Shown here piece after piece: positions 35,292-43,576 of a stretch of 64,000 bases of DNA; within the stretch, counting starts at the first letter, position 1; each line of letters opens with the position of its first letter. The DNA is taken from positions 3,304,501 to 3,368,500 of the forward strand of contig NZ_AP022673.1 of assembly GCF_013374115.1 (NCBI RefSeq). Reading direction: 5' to 3'. The position numbers and the translations under genes are program-made. The notes beneath the pieces are model-generated. The model worked only from the letters and a program-made list of their open reading frames with translations, made no database searches and was not told where the DNA came from. This stretch comes from Sphingomonas sp. HMP9 (GTDB lineage Bacteria; Pseudomonadota; Alphaproteobacteria; Sphingomonadales; Sphingomonadaceae).

Positions 35292-35741
35292 TCCGCCGCC
35301 ACCAGCTGCGGCGGAACTTCGGTCACCGTCGGCCGGTCGATCTTCAGCGCCGCGAGGCACGTGCGGATCCCGAAGACCACGATCGACAGCACCACCGCCA
35401 GGAACAGCGCGCACAGCGCCGCGTCGCACCGGCCCGACCAGCGGCCCGGCGCCGGCGATCGCGGCGAAATGGTGCCCGAACAGCACGTTGCGGTCGGTCG
35501 CGACGTAGTCGAGCCCGTCGGCGCGGCGCAGCGCCGGGGTTTGCCGCGACGGATCGAGTTGCATGACGTGGCGCGCGATGTAGCGTGCGTAGAAGCGGTA
35601 CGCGATCAGCTGGACCGACACGGCCGCGGTGACGATCCAGAGCGCGTTGACATGCTCTCCGCGCTGGAATGCGACCACGGCCAGCGCGCAGGCTCCGAGC
35701 AGGGCAAGCGCGCCCCAACCGATCTTCTCGCGTAAAGTCAT
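35288..35741 (-). pseudogene. cstA: cstA remnant: both ends present, interior deleted
   Basis: From the ATG at 35741 the first 105 or so residues match the start of carbon starvation protein A closely (HVNALWIVTAAVSVQLIAYR, GLDYVATDRNVLFGHHFAAI, AGAGPLVGPV). Directly after GPV the frame is lost. In the next frame a CstA-like C-terminal tail follows (ALFLAVVLSIVVFGIRTCL, ending PPQLVAAE) and stops at 35288. Intact CstA has about 690 residues; about 540 codons are missing. CstA imports peptides or pyruvate in starvation, so that function is gone here. The junction lies near 35420. The N-terminal frame now reads through into the YbdD-type gene. Confidence 0.88.
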
Positions 35742-35835
35742 GCGTGCGCTCTCCCGTGCGGTCCGTTTTGCGGGCATCGCGTATTCGGGGCGGCAGCGCT
35801 AGCCTAGATTAGCCCGCGCACCTCGCCTCACGGCT

Positions 35836-35941
35836 CCACCCCGCCGAAGGCCGGGGCCCAGTTGGAAAGGTCGCAGTAACGGAGCGGGGAGCGTCGTCAT
35901 ATCCGTCCCCGCAACTGGGCCCCGGCCTTCGCCGGGGTGGG
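35836..35941. repeat. Family B palindromic element, copy 2
   Basis: Outer arms CCACCCCGCCGAAGGCCGGG and CCCGGCCTTCGCCGGGGTGG frame a core with AGTAACGGAGCGGG. This is the first of three elements filling the 608-bp gap between cstA and pyk (35742-36349). I see no gene in that gap. Confidence 0.88.
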
Positions 35942-36030
35942 GGCATCATCTGGGCAAGCCGGCTCGACTTATCTCGCAGAGTGCGGGGCGTAACCTCTCC
36001 GCGCTAACCCCCTCTAGGGTAAACCCCCTC

Positions 36031-36128
36031 CCGTCATCCCGGCGGACGCCGGGACCCATCGTTCCGCACACGCCAAGGATAGCGAGGATGCGGAACGGTG
36101 GATGCCGGAACGAGCCCGGCATGACGGG
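36031..36128. repeat. Family E palindromic element, copy 1
   Basis: This element of about 98 bp has ends CCGTCATCCCGGCGGACGCC and GCCCGGCATGACGGG plus a nested inner hairpin around GATGCGGAAC. A shorter relative is at 47428-47510. Confidence 0.8.
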
Positions 36129-36201
36129 GAAGGGGCGCAGGTTTGTGTTCTGGCTCGATCGGGACTTCGACCGACGCAGCGGCGATCCCCACACCAGGAC
36201 C

Positions 36202-36279
36202 CGTTCCCCCGCGGACGCGGGGGCCCAGCTAAATACCATAGCGCTCGGTACCCTGGACCCCCGCCTTCGCGGGGGAACG
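36202..36279. repeat. Family D palindromic element, copy 1
   Basis: Arms CGTTCCCCCGCGGACGCGGG and CCCGCCTTCGCGGGGGAACG bound a 78-bp element with internal GGTACCCTGGA. The related copy is at 41125-41205. It ends about 70 bp before the pyk stop codon on the other strand. Confidence 0.85.
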
Positions 36280-36349
36280 GCTATGGGGAGAGACCTTCTT
36301 CCTCACGATGACGGGGCAGCTTGAGTCAAACTAAGGTGCCCCCCCAGAC

Positions 36350-37813
36350 TTAAACCTGCGAGTGATGCCCCTTCAGCTCGTCGCCGACGATCCGCACAAC
36401 ATGCAGCACGTTGGTCGACCCAGGCGTCCGGAACGGCACGCCCGCCAGCACGATCACCCGGTCGCCCGCCTTCGCCATGCCGTGGCGCAGCGCCATCCGC
36501 TTCGACTTGGCGACCATGTCCTCGAACGATTCGACGTCGCGCGTATGGACGGCGTGCGTGCCCCACAGCAGCCCGAGCCGCCGCGCGGTGTCCTGGTTCG
36601 GCGTCAGCACCAGCAGCGGCACCGAGGGGCGCTCGCGCGCGATCCGGCGCGCAGTCGAGCCTGACGTGGTGAAGCAGATGATCGCCACCGCCGACACCGT
36701 CGCGGCGATGTTCTTCGCGGCTTCCGCCAGCGCGTCCGCGGTCGTCGGATCGGGCTTCATCACGGTGAAGTGCATGCGGTCGCCATGTTCCGGGTCACCC
36801 TCGACCGAGACGCCGATCGCATCCATCATCGCCACCGATTCGACCGGCCACGCGCCCGCCGCGCTCTCGGCCGACAGCATGATCGCGTCGGCGCCGTCAT
36901 AGACCGCGGTCGCGACGTCGGACACTTCGGCGCGCGTCGGCGACGGCGAGGTGATCATCGACTCGAGCATCTGCGTCGCGACCACCACCGGCCGACCCAT
37001 CCGGCGCGAAACCTCGACGATGCGCTTCTGCAGCGGCGGCACCGCCTGGGGGGGCATCTCGACGCCGAGATCGCCGCGCGTGACCATCACGCCGTCGCAG
37101 GCCTCGACGATCTCATCCAGCCGTTCGATCGCCGCCGGCTTCTCGATCTTCGCCATCAGCGCAGCCTTGCCGCCGATCAGCTTGCGCGCTTCCCACAGAT
37201 CCTCGGGGCGCTGGACGAACGACAGCGCGATCCAGTCGACTCCCTGGTCGACCGCGAAATCCAGGTCGCTGCGGTCCTTCGCGGTCAGCGCCGCCATCGG
37301 CAGCACGACGTCGGGAACGTTCAGCCCCTTGCTGTTCGACAGCGCGCCGCCGACCTCGACGCGGGTCGTGATCTCGCGCGGGCTGTGCGAGACGACGCGC
37401 AGGACGAGCTTGCCGTCGTCGAGCAGCAGGCGGGCGCCAGGCTCGATCGCCGCGAAAATCTCGTCGTGTGGCAGTTCGACGCGGGTCGCGTCGCCCGGCG
37501 TCGGGTCGCGGTCGAGCGCGAAGGTCGAGCCGGTTTCGAGCACCGTGCGGCCGCCGTCGAACTTGCCGACGCGCAGCTTGGGGCCCTGGAGATCGGCGAG
37601 GATCGTCGAGGGGCGTCCGAATTCCTTTTCGAGCGCGCGAATCGCCTGGATCACCGCGATCTTCGACTGCTGGTCGCCGTGGCTCATGTTGATGCGGAAC
37701 GCGTCGGCACCGGTACGGAACAGCGTGGCGATCATCTCGGGGGTGCTGCTGGCAGGGCCTAGCGTCGCGAGGATGCGGACCTTCCGCAAGCGGGGGGCGA
37801 TAGCGATGGTCAT
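36350..37813 (-). CDS. pyk: Pyruvate kinase
   Basis: The protein has 487 residues, a normal length for bacterial type enzymes. It transfers phosphate from phosphoenolpyruvate to ADP. The N-terminal VRILATLGPASSTPEMI, the signature AALMAKIEKPAAIERLDEI and the active-site block VMVTRGDLGVEMP are present. Domain B (about 70-170) and the C-terminal domain are intact. It is divergent from the DUF1244 gene with 81 bp between them. The downstream gap is filled with palindromic elements that could stop its transcript. Confidence 0.97.
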   Translation of the reverse strand: MTIAIAPRLRKVRILATLGPASSTPEMIATLFRTGADAFRINMSHGDQQSKIAVIQAIRALEKEFGRPSTILADLQGPKLRVGKFDGGRTVLETGSTFALDRDPTPGDATRVELPHDEIFAAIEPGARLLLDDGKLVLRVVSHSPREITTRVEVGGALSNSKGLNVPDVVLPMAALTAKDRSDLDFAVDQGVDWIALSFVQRPEDLWEARKLIGGKAALMAKIEKPAAIERLDEIVEACDGVMVTRGDLGVEMPPQAVPPLQKRIVEVSRRMGRPVVVATQMLESMITSPSPTRAEVSDVATAVYDGADAIMLSAESAAGAWPVESVAMMDAIGVSVEGDPEHGDRMHFTVMKPDPTTADALAEAAKNIAATVSAVAIICFTTSGSTARRIARERPSVPLLVLTPNQDTARRLGLLWGTHAVHTRDVESFEDMVAKSKRMALRHGMAKAGDRVIVLAGVPFRTPGSTNVLHVVRIVGDELKGHHSQV

Positions 37814-37894
37814 GCGTGCGGTTTCCTCGGGGAAGCTCTTTGCCGCGACGGGCCTTAAACCCTATCTCCGCCGGATCAACCACGGAGCATACGA

Positions 37895-38215
37895 ATGAAT
37901 CCCGAAACCGACCCGCTCGATACTTTGGACGATGCCGTAGCGGCGCAGGCCTTTCGCCGCCTGATCCGCCACCTCCGCCACCGCGAAGACGCGCAGAATG
38001 TCGACCTGATGGGGCTCGCCGGTTTCTGTCGAAATTGCCTGTCGGACTGGGTCGAGGAAGCGGGCGGCCTCACCAAGGATGCGGCACGCGAGACCGTGTA
38101 CGGGATGCCCTATGCGCAGTGGAAGGCGCATCACCAGGGCGACGCGACCCCGGAACAGCTCGCGCGGATGAAGGACAGCGTCGCCAAGAACGCGCCGCAA
38201 TCGGCTGGCGCCTGA
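37895..38215 (+). CDS. DUF1244-family protein
   Basis: The protein has 106 residues. The family signature QNVDLMGLAGFCRNCLSDW, with two nearby cysteines, and the segment VYGMPYAQWKAHHQ are present. DUF1244 proteins are small, cytoplasmic and widespread in proteobacteria; the Cys pair suggests a metal or redox role but none is proven. It is divergent from pyk, and its neighbours downstream are also small conserved genes. Confidence 0.92.
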   Translation: MNPETDPLDTLDDAVAAQAFRRLIRHLRHREDAQNVDLMGLAGFCRNCLSDWVEEAGGLTKDAARETVYGMPYAQWKAHHQGDATPEQLARMKDSVAKNAPQSAGA

Positions 38216-38387
38216 TTTGTGGCGATACGCCGCGGCGTCGCTTGAGCCGAACACGGTAAACGCCTAGACGCGGCGGCGCACCCACAGCGGCCTGATTCAC
38301 GACGTCGCGCGACGGCGATCATCGGCGTGGGGTATTTCGATTGGTTTGAGGCCGGCGCCTGAGGCGCCCGCGAGTGGGGAATTTTCG

Positions 38388-38654
38388 ATGTCTGACGAAC
38401 GGCAACACGGCATGGGCGGCGGCGCGGTCGCAGCGGACGAACTGCGCCTGCTGATCGAGCGCGCCGAGCGCCTCGAAGAAGAGAAGAAGGGTATCTCGGA
38501 CGACATCAAGGACGTGATGGCCGAAGCCAAGGGCCGCGGCTACGACCCCAAGGCGATCCGCAAAATCCTGTCGATCCGCAAGAAGAAGAAGGAAGAGTAT
38601 CAGGAGGAAGAGGCGATCCTCGAAGTGTACCTCCAGGCTCTGGGAATGATCTGA
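38388..38654 (+). CDS. DUF2312 / GapR-type nucleoid protein
   Basis: The protein has 88 residues from the ATG at 38388. It is a highly charged helical protein: [20 protein letters not shown], then [20 protein letters not shown] and a lysine-rich [12 protein letters not shown]. This matches DUF2312, the family of Caulobacter GapR, which clamps over-twisted, AT-rich DNA ahead of replication and transcription and assists topoisomerases. The same role is expected here from the family. A second in-frame Met (residue 9) is less likely as start. Confidence 0.9.
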   Translation: MSDERQHGMGGGAVAADELRLLIERAERLEEEKKGISDDIKDVMAEAKGRGYDPKAIRKILSIRKKKKEEYQEEEAILEVYLQALGMI

Positions 38655-38743
38655 GGATCGGACTCTGCGCGGTGCCTCTCCCCCGATCTGTCGTCGGGTT
38701 GCGAAAAGGCACCGCGTTAATCTTCTCGATCTACCGGTAGAGA

Positions 38744-39028
38744 ATGCTTCTCCCGATCTTCACGGCATTCGTCCTGTTCCTGGTCGTCAACCTGATCACG
38801 ATCGCCGCGTTCGCGATCGACAAGCGGCGATCGTCGACCGGCGCATGGCGTATCCCCGAATCCCGCTTGCTCTGGTTCGCAGCACTCGGCGGCAGCCCGG
38901 GGGCGTTCTGGGCGCGCCATCGATTCCGCCACAAGACGCGTAAGCAGCCGTTCGTCGGGCGGCTCCAACGCATCGCGATGGTCCAGGTCGGCGTAGTCGT
39001 CGGGCTTGCGATCGCTTTCGCGCTATGA
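38744..39028 (+). CDS. DUF1294-family membrane protein
   Basis: The protein has 94 residues and two or three hydrophobic segments. The ordering VNLITIAAFAIDKRRSSTGAW then ALGGSPGAFWARHRFRHKTR is typical of DUF1294 proteins, whose role is unknown; some are fused to cold-shock domains, but none is present here. It is probably an inner-membrane protein. It lies alone between the GapR-type and SnoaL-like genes, all on the + strand. Confidence 0.88.
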   Translation: MLLPIFTAFVLFLVVNLITIAAFAIDKRRSSTGAWRIPESRLLWFAALGGSPGAFWARHRFRHKTRKQPFVGRLQRIAMVQVGVVVGLAIAFAL

Positions 39029-39109
39029 CGTCGGCCTCCTCCACACGGGATTGATGCCTCTGCGCAACAGGTGTATTGCTGTTATGCGACATTGCATCGG
39101 GGGGCGAGC

Positions 39110-39553
39110 ATGAGACTAGTCATTGGGGTTGCGGCGGCACTGCTGGCGAGCGCACCAGTCGCCGCCCAATCGGTCGACCAAGACGCAAAAACGCTGGCAC
39201 AAAAGGCCGAGGCGTTCGTCCGGGTCCGCAACCAGTTCGATCAGGCGGCGATGACCGCAATGATGGCGCCCGACTATCAGGAGGTGTCCCCCATCGGCGA
39301 GGTCGATTCTCGCGACCGGGTGATCGGGTTCTACGCCGCCGACAAGAAATCGCCCGCGCCGCCGATGACGATCACCGAGACCGTCGCGCGACCCGCCGGC
39401 ACGATCGGCGTCGTGACCATGCGAATCGCCTATACGATGCCCGGCAAGGACGGCCAGATGCAGACCCGCGCAATGCGCGCCGGATTCGTCGCGCGCCGGA
39501 TCAAGGGCGACTGGCAGTTCGTGTCGTTGCAGTTCACCCCGATCCGCGGATGA
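39110..39553 (+). CDS. Exported SnoaL/NTF2-like protein (DUF4440 type)
   Basis: The protein has 147 residues from the Met at 39110, which gives a signal peptide (MRLVIGVAAALLASAPVAAQ). The mature part begins with a helix (AKTLAQKAEAFVRVRNQFDQ), then MMAPDYQEVSPIGEVDSRDR, and ends with a beta strand carrying DWQFVSLQFTPI. This is the cone-shaped NTF2-like fold of DUF4440/SnoaL proteins. Active-site residues are not conserved enough to name a reaction. It is convergent with the HerA-like ATPase gene, 4 nt apart. Confidence 0.8.
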   Translation: MRLVIGVAAALLASAPVAAQSVDQDAKTLAQKAEAFVRVRNQFDQAAMTAMMAPDYQEVSPIGEVDSRDRVIGFYAADKKSPAPPMTITETVARPAGTIGVVTMRIAYTMPGKDGQMQTRAMRAGFVARRIKGDWQFVSLQFTPIRG

Positions 39554-39557
39554 CGAC

Positions 39558-41021
39558 CTAAGCCGCCTCCGCCGGCAGCGTCGTCCAGCCCAGACCAGGG
39601 ATCGTGATCGAGCGCTTGCCGGCCAGATCGGTGCGGCACACGATCAGTTCGCGGCTTTCGATATAGCCGATCAGCCGCTTCACGCGGCCGATCGAACTCG
39701 TGCCGTATGTTGCCGCGATCCGTGCGTCGGAGGGGCAGGGTTCACCTTCCCGCGCCGCGCGCGCGACCAGCAGGAACGCGCCGAGCATGTCGTCGGGCAG
39801 CCCGCTCGCCACGTCGAGCGCGGCGGTCCACGCCTCGTCGGTCATGTCGAAGATGCCGGCACGCGCGCAGCTCAGCCTGCGCACGAAACCCGGCAGGTCG
39901 AGCGGCGGCTTGGCGAGACCACCCATGCGGCAGCGCACCTGGAAATCCTGGAACAGCACCGACGGCGGGCGCAGCGTCGATTCGGGATCCTCAACGATCG
40001 CGCGGAACACGTCGGCATAGACCGCCTCGACCTCGTCGTCGGTCTTTTCGGGCGGGGGCGGTGCGGCGGTGCGCGGCTCGGGCGGGCGGGCGATGCCGTC
40101 GAGCAGCTCCTCCGCCGGCACGCGACGCGGGCGCGAATCGAACATCAGGCCCAGTTCGGGGGCATCGACGACCGGCTCAGACAACAGGTCCTGCAGGTCC
40201 ATCGGCGCTGCGCTGGGGAGGGGGGTGAGCTTGGGGCTGCCGCTGCGTGCGGACGTTTCGACGTCGCCGATCTTCACGGTGATCGGCCGACGCGACACCG
40301 CCGGCCCGAGCGCCATGAACGTCCCGCGCTGGAGATCGCGAATCGCCTCCGCCTGGCGCCGTTCCATGCCGAGCAGATCGGCGGCGCGCGCCATGTCGAT
40401 GTCCAGAAAGGTGCGGCCCATTAGGAAGTTCGAGGCCTCCGCCGCGACGTTCTTCGCCAGTTTCGCGAGGCGCTGAGTCGCGATCACGCCGGCGAGACCG
40501 CGTTTACGGCCGCGGCACATCAGATTGGTCATCGCCGCGAGCGACGCGCGGCGCACTTCTTCGGACACTTCGCCGCCCGTCACCGGCGCGAACATCTGCG
40601 CCTCGTCGACCACAACCAGCACCGGATACCAATGCTCGCGCGGCGCATCGAACAGCGCGGAGAGGAACGACGCGGCACAGCGCATCTGCCCCTCGACCTC
40701 GAGCCCCTCGAGGCTGAGCACCGCGGACGTCCGGTGTTCGCGCAACCGCGTGGCGATCCGCGCAATCTCGCGTTCGCTATAGTCGCCTGCCTCGATCACA
40801 ACATGGCCGTGAGGGCCGGCGAGCGTCACGAAATCGCCTTCGGGATCGATCACGATCTGCTGGACATGCCCCGCCGATCGCTCGAGCAGCCGGCGCAGCA
40901 GATGCGATTTTCCCGATCCCGAATTGCCCTGCACCAACAGGCGCGTGGCGAGTAGTTCCTCCAGGTCGACGCCGACGGCAGTACCATTGCCGTCGGTGCC
41001 CATATTCACGCTAACCGTCAT
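39558..41021 (-). CDS. HerA-like/DUF87 ATP-binding protein
   Basis: The protein has 487 residues from the ATG at 41021. The Walker A motif is QGNSGSGKSHLLRRLLE (about 33-49), Walker B is PVLVVVDEAQMFAP and a later arginine-rich RGRKRGLAGVIATQRLAKL resembles the HerA/FtsK sensor region. The C-terminal half includes a Pro-rich linker (about 300-330) and a winged-helix-like end (IAATYGTSSIGRVKRLIGYI). HerA-type ATPases translocate DNA, often with a NurA nuclease, but no nuclease gene is beside it. Bacterial DUF87 proteins may act in repair or defence; the role here is open. Confidence 0.85.
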   Translation of the reverse strand: MTVSVNMGTDGNGTAVGVDLEELLATRLLVQGNSGSGKSHLLRRLLERSAGHVQQIVIDPEGDFVTLAGPHGHVVIEAGDYSEREIARIATRLREHRTSAVLSLEGLEVEGQMRCAASFLSALFDAPREHWYPVLVVVDEAQMFAPVTGGEVSEEVRRASLAAMTNLMCRGRKRGLAGVIATQRLAKLAKNVAAEASNFLMGRTFLDIDMARAADLLGMERRQAEAIRDLQRGTFMALGPAVSRRPITVKIGDVETSARSGSPKLTPLPSAAPMDLQDLLSEPVVDAPELGLMFDSRPRRVPAEELLDGIARPPEPRTAAPPPPEKTDDEVEAVYADVFRAIVEDPESTLRPPSVLFQDFQVRCRMGGLAKPPLDLPGFVRRLSCARAGIFDMTDEAWTAALDVASGLPDDMLGAFLLVARAAREGEPCPSDARIAATYGTSSIGRVKRLIGYIESRELIVCRTDLAGKRSITIPGLGWTTLPAEAA

Positions 41022-41124
41022 GCCGCGCGTTTGGCAGGTGCGGGCGCTTGTGGGCAAGGAGTCTTTGCAGCTTGCGTCGCGAGCGTTGCCGAGCGGGATG
41101 GGCGTCCCGACAAAACCTCACTGC

Positions 41125-41205
41125 CGTTCCCCCGCGAAAGCGGGGGCCCAGGAGCCAAGAGCGGCATCGTTCGTGACCCTGGGCTCCCGCTTTCGCGGGA
41201 GAACC
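41125..41205. repeat. Family D palindromic element, copy 2
   Basis: Arms CGTTCCCCCGCGAAAGCGGG and CTCCCGCTTTCGCGGGAGAA flank a core ending in TGACCCTGGG. It lies between the divergent HerA-like and DUF1003 genes, so it separates two promoters rather than two terminators. Confidence 0.85.
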
Positions 41206-41285
41206 AGCAGGGCCTGGGATGGCGAGATCATCGAGGGGCGACGGATACGCTGGAATTATCCCCAATCCCGGCTAGGCATCCGGCT

Positions 41286-41828
41286 ATGGCCACATCCTCC
41301 CCGCTCGCCGATCTCTCGCAACGCCTGCTCGGCAAGGCACCGGGCGATCTCGACGAGGAGGAGCGCCGCGTCCTCGCGGGAATCGAGTCGGGTAGCATCG
41401 TCAGTCGCGACGCCGCCGACGTGTCGGACGAGCGTGCCACCTTCGGCGAGCGGTTGTCCGACCGCGTGGCGGCGATCGGCGGGTCGTGGGGATTCATCAT
41501 CGCGTTCACCGCGGTGCTCATCGGCTGGATGATCCTCAATTCGGACATCCTCACGCACTTCGACGCGGCGTTCGATCCCTATCCCTACATCTTCCTCAAC
41601 TTGCTGCTGTCGACCGTCGCCGCGATCCAGGCGCCGGTGATCATGATGAGCCAGAACCGGCAATCGGCGAAGGATCGCCTCGCTGCCAGCCTCGACTACG
41701 AGACCAATCTGCGCGCCGAACTCGACATCCTGCGCGTGCATCACAAGATCGATCATCTGGTGCTGGCGCGGCTGGAAGCGATCGAGGCGAAGATCGACGC
41801 TCTGGCGAAAACGGCCTCACCGTCCTAA
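41286..41828 (+). CDS. DUF1003 membrane protein
   Basis: The protein has 180 residues from the ATG at 41286. Two membrane helices are visible (SWGFIIAFTAVLIGWMILN and FLNLLLSTVAAIQAPVIMMS), with the DUF1003 hallmark DPYPYIFLNLLLS between and QNRQSAKDR after. The C-terminal half is a charged coiled coil (LRAELDILRVHHKIDHLVLA). The topology is N-in/C-in by the charge pattern. Function of the family is unknown. It is 30 nt before the yebC-type gene. Confidence 0.9.
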   Translation: MATSSPLADLSQRLLGKAPGDLDEEERRVLAGIESGSIVSRDAADVSDERATFGERLSDRVAAIGGSWGFIIAFTAVLIGWMILNSDILTHFDAAFDPYPYIFLNLLLSTVAAIQAPVIMMSQNRQSAKDRLAASLDYETNLRAELDILRVHHKIDHLVLARLEAIEAKIDALAKTASPS

Positions 41829-41858
41829 AGCCACCGTATCAGGCTATTAGAGGCACCG

Positions 41859-42602
41859 ATGGCAGGCCATTCCAAATACAAGAACATCATGTACCGCAAG
41901 GGTGCGCAGGACAAGAAGCGCTCGTCGGCGTTTAGCAAGCTCAGCCGCGAGATCACGGTCGCGGCCAAGATGGGGCTGCCCGACGTCGACATGAACCCGC
42001 GCCTGCGCGCGGCGGTGAACGCGGCCAAGGCGGCGTCGCTGCCCAAGGAGAACATCCAGCGCTCGATCGACAAGGCGAGCCGCGGCGACGCCGAGAATTA
42101 CGAAGAGATCCGCTACGAGGGCTTCGGCCCCGGCGGCGTGTCGCTGATCATCGAGGCGCTGACCGACAACCGCAACCGCACCGCGACCAACGTGCGCGTC
42201 GCGGTCGGCAAGAACGGCGGCAACCTCGGCGCTGGCGGTTCGGTCAGCCACGCTTTCGACCGCGTCGGGCTGATCTCGTATCCCGCGAGCGCGGGCGATG
42301 CCGACACGGTGTTCGAAGCGGCGCTCGAAGCGGGTGCGGAGGACGTCACGTCGAGCGAGGACGGCCATGAGGTCTGGACCGCGCAGGGCGATTTGCACGA
42401 GGTGGCGAAGGCGTTGGAAGCGAAACTGGGCGAGGCCGAAGGGGCGAAGCTCGCCTGGCGTCCGCAGGTGATGGTCGCTGTCGAGGCCGACGATGCCGCG
42501 ACATTGTTCAAGCTGATCGACGCGCTCGACGACGACGACGACGTGCAGACCGTCTGGGGCAATTACGAGGTCTCCGACGAGATCATGGAGTCGCTGGGTT
42601 GA
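41859..42602 (+). CDS. YebC/PmpR-family protein
   Basis: The protein has 247 residues, the standard length. The opening [20 protein letters not shown] is diagnostic (most relatives read MAGHSKWANIKHRK). [17 protein letters not shown] and the C-terminal [15 protein letters not shown] follow. YebC proteins are linked to transcription control and, more recently, to translation through proline-rich stalls. Their gene is commonly beside ruvC, as here. Cytoplasmic. Confidence 0.96.
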   Translation: MAGHSKYKNIMYRKGAQDKKRSSAFSKLSREITVAAKMGLPDVDMNPRLRAAVNAAKAASLPKENIQRSIDKASRGDAENYEEIRYEGFGPGGVSLIIEALTDNRNRTATNVRVAVGKNGGNLGAGGSVSHAFDRVGLISYPASAGDADTVFEAALEAGAEDVTSSEDGHEVWTAQGDLHEVAKALEAKLGEAEGAKLAWRPQVMVAVEADDAATLFKLIDALDDDDDVQTVWGNYEVSDEIMESLG

Positions 42603-42623
42603 GCCATTGAGATGAAGAAGGTG

Positions 42624-42789
42624 GGTTCACGCGGAGACGCGGAGACGCGGAGAGTTGATCTTCGTGCGATCGCCTTCCGCGTCAGCGGCCTCTCACCTGT
42701 CGGCCAGCCCGATGACGTGACAGTCCCGCTGACGCGAGGCGATAGCCACGGATACGACACCTCCGCGTCTCCGCGTCTCCGCGCGAACC
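42624..42789. repeat. Family F element: 166-bp near-perfect palindromic repeat
   Basis: The left end (42624-42652) and right end (42761-42789) are inverted copies over 29 bp with one mismatch, each containing three GCGGAGAC-type units. A nested inner pair, CGCCTTCCGCGTCAGCGG and CCGCTGACGCGAGGCG, lies inside. It sits between yebC and ruvC on the same strand, so a large hairpin would form in any shared transcript. Confidence 0.9.
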
Positions 42790-42811
42790 AATCTTCTCCT
42801 TCTACCTACGC

Positions 42812-43318
42812 ATGATCATCCTGGGACTAGACCCCGGCCTAGGCACCACCGGCTGGGGCGTCATCCGCGCGGATGGCAACCGGCTGAGCCATATCGCCAA
42901 CGGCCAGATCAAGACCGATCCGTCGATGGCGCTCCCCCGCCGTCTCACTGCGCTGTACAACGCGTTGATCGACGTTATCCGCACCGAACGCCCCGACGGC
43001 GCTGCGGTCGAGGAAGTGCTCGGCAACACCAACGCGCAATCCACGCTGAAGCTCGGCCAGGCGCGCGGCGTCGTCCTGCTCGCCGCGGCGGGCGCAGGGC
43101 TGCATATCGGCGAATACCATCCCTCGACCGTGAAGAAGGGCGTCGTCGGCACCGGCGGCGCGGACAAGAAACAGATCCAGGCGATGATGGCCGTGCTGCT
43201 CCCCGGTGCAAAGCTCGCCGGACCCGATGCCGCCGATGCGCTGGCCGTCGCGATCACGCATGCGCATCACGTTGCCAGCGCCGCCGCCATGGCAAGACGC
43301 AGCGGCATCGGCGCGTAG
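42812..43318 (+). CDS. ruvC: Holliday junction resolvase RuvC
   Basis: The protein has 168 residues. RuvC is a dimeric endonuclease that cuts Holliday junctions. The start [17 protein letters not shown] carries the first catalytic Asp (near residue 6). Glu in AVEEVLG and a final acidic pair in [16 protein letters not shown] complete the site. The expected C-terminal region is intact. The ATG at 42812 is 23 nt after a long palindrome. An AraC-type gene separates ruvC from ruvA here, unlike the tight ruvCAB of many alphaproteobacteria. Confidence 0.96.
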   Translation: MIILGLDPGLGTTGWGVIRADGNRLSHIANGQIKTDPSMALPRRLTALYNALIDVIRTERPDGAAVEEVLGNTNAQSTLKLGQARGVVLLAAAGAGLHIGEYHPSTVKKGVVGTGGADKKQIQAMMAVLLPGAKLAGPDAADALAVAITHAHHVASAAAMARRSGIGA

Positions 43319-43364
43319 TAGTTTTTCTCCCCCCCCGGTTGCCGACAAAAGCGCTGGGACAGGG

Positions 43365-43468
43365 TGTTTTCGAAAACAGTTTCGACGCGCCAATGCCGCT
43401 GTTCGGCGCGTGCCAAAACTTCTGCCAGCCAATTTCGCTCGGACACAACTTGGTTCATTTTGAATGAA
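43365..43468. promoter_or_regulatory. AT-rich intergenic region with two palindromes upstream of the AraC-type gene
   Basis: TGTTTTCGAAAACA (43365-43378) is a perfect 14-bp palindrome, and TTCATT-TTG-AATGAA (43454-43468) is a perfect inverted repeat. Both lie in an AT-rich 258-bp gap between ruvC and the AraC-type gene, where the base composition differs from the surrounding genes. They are plausible regulator sites, perhaps for the AraC-type protein itself; no protein can be named. Confidence 0.45.
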
Positions 43469-43576
43469 ATCGGGACCAGGCCGGTATCATTACCTGTCAT
43501 TAAAGTTTTGATAGCCAAGCTCGTACCACTGTGGCAGCGCCACCAGGATGTCTAATTTAGATTAAGGTGCAGCGCG

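Noticed and set aside
35103..35777. A genuine 224-residue protein encoded from 35777
   Set aside because: The middle of that frame is a scrambled translation of the CstA tail, and both the CstA start (35741) and the YbdD-type start (35291) are recognisable. It is a by-product of the deletion.
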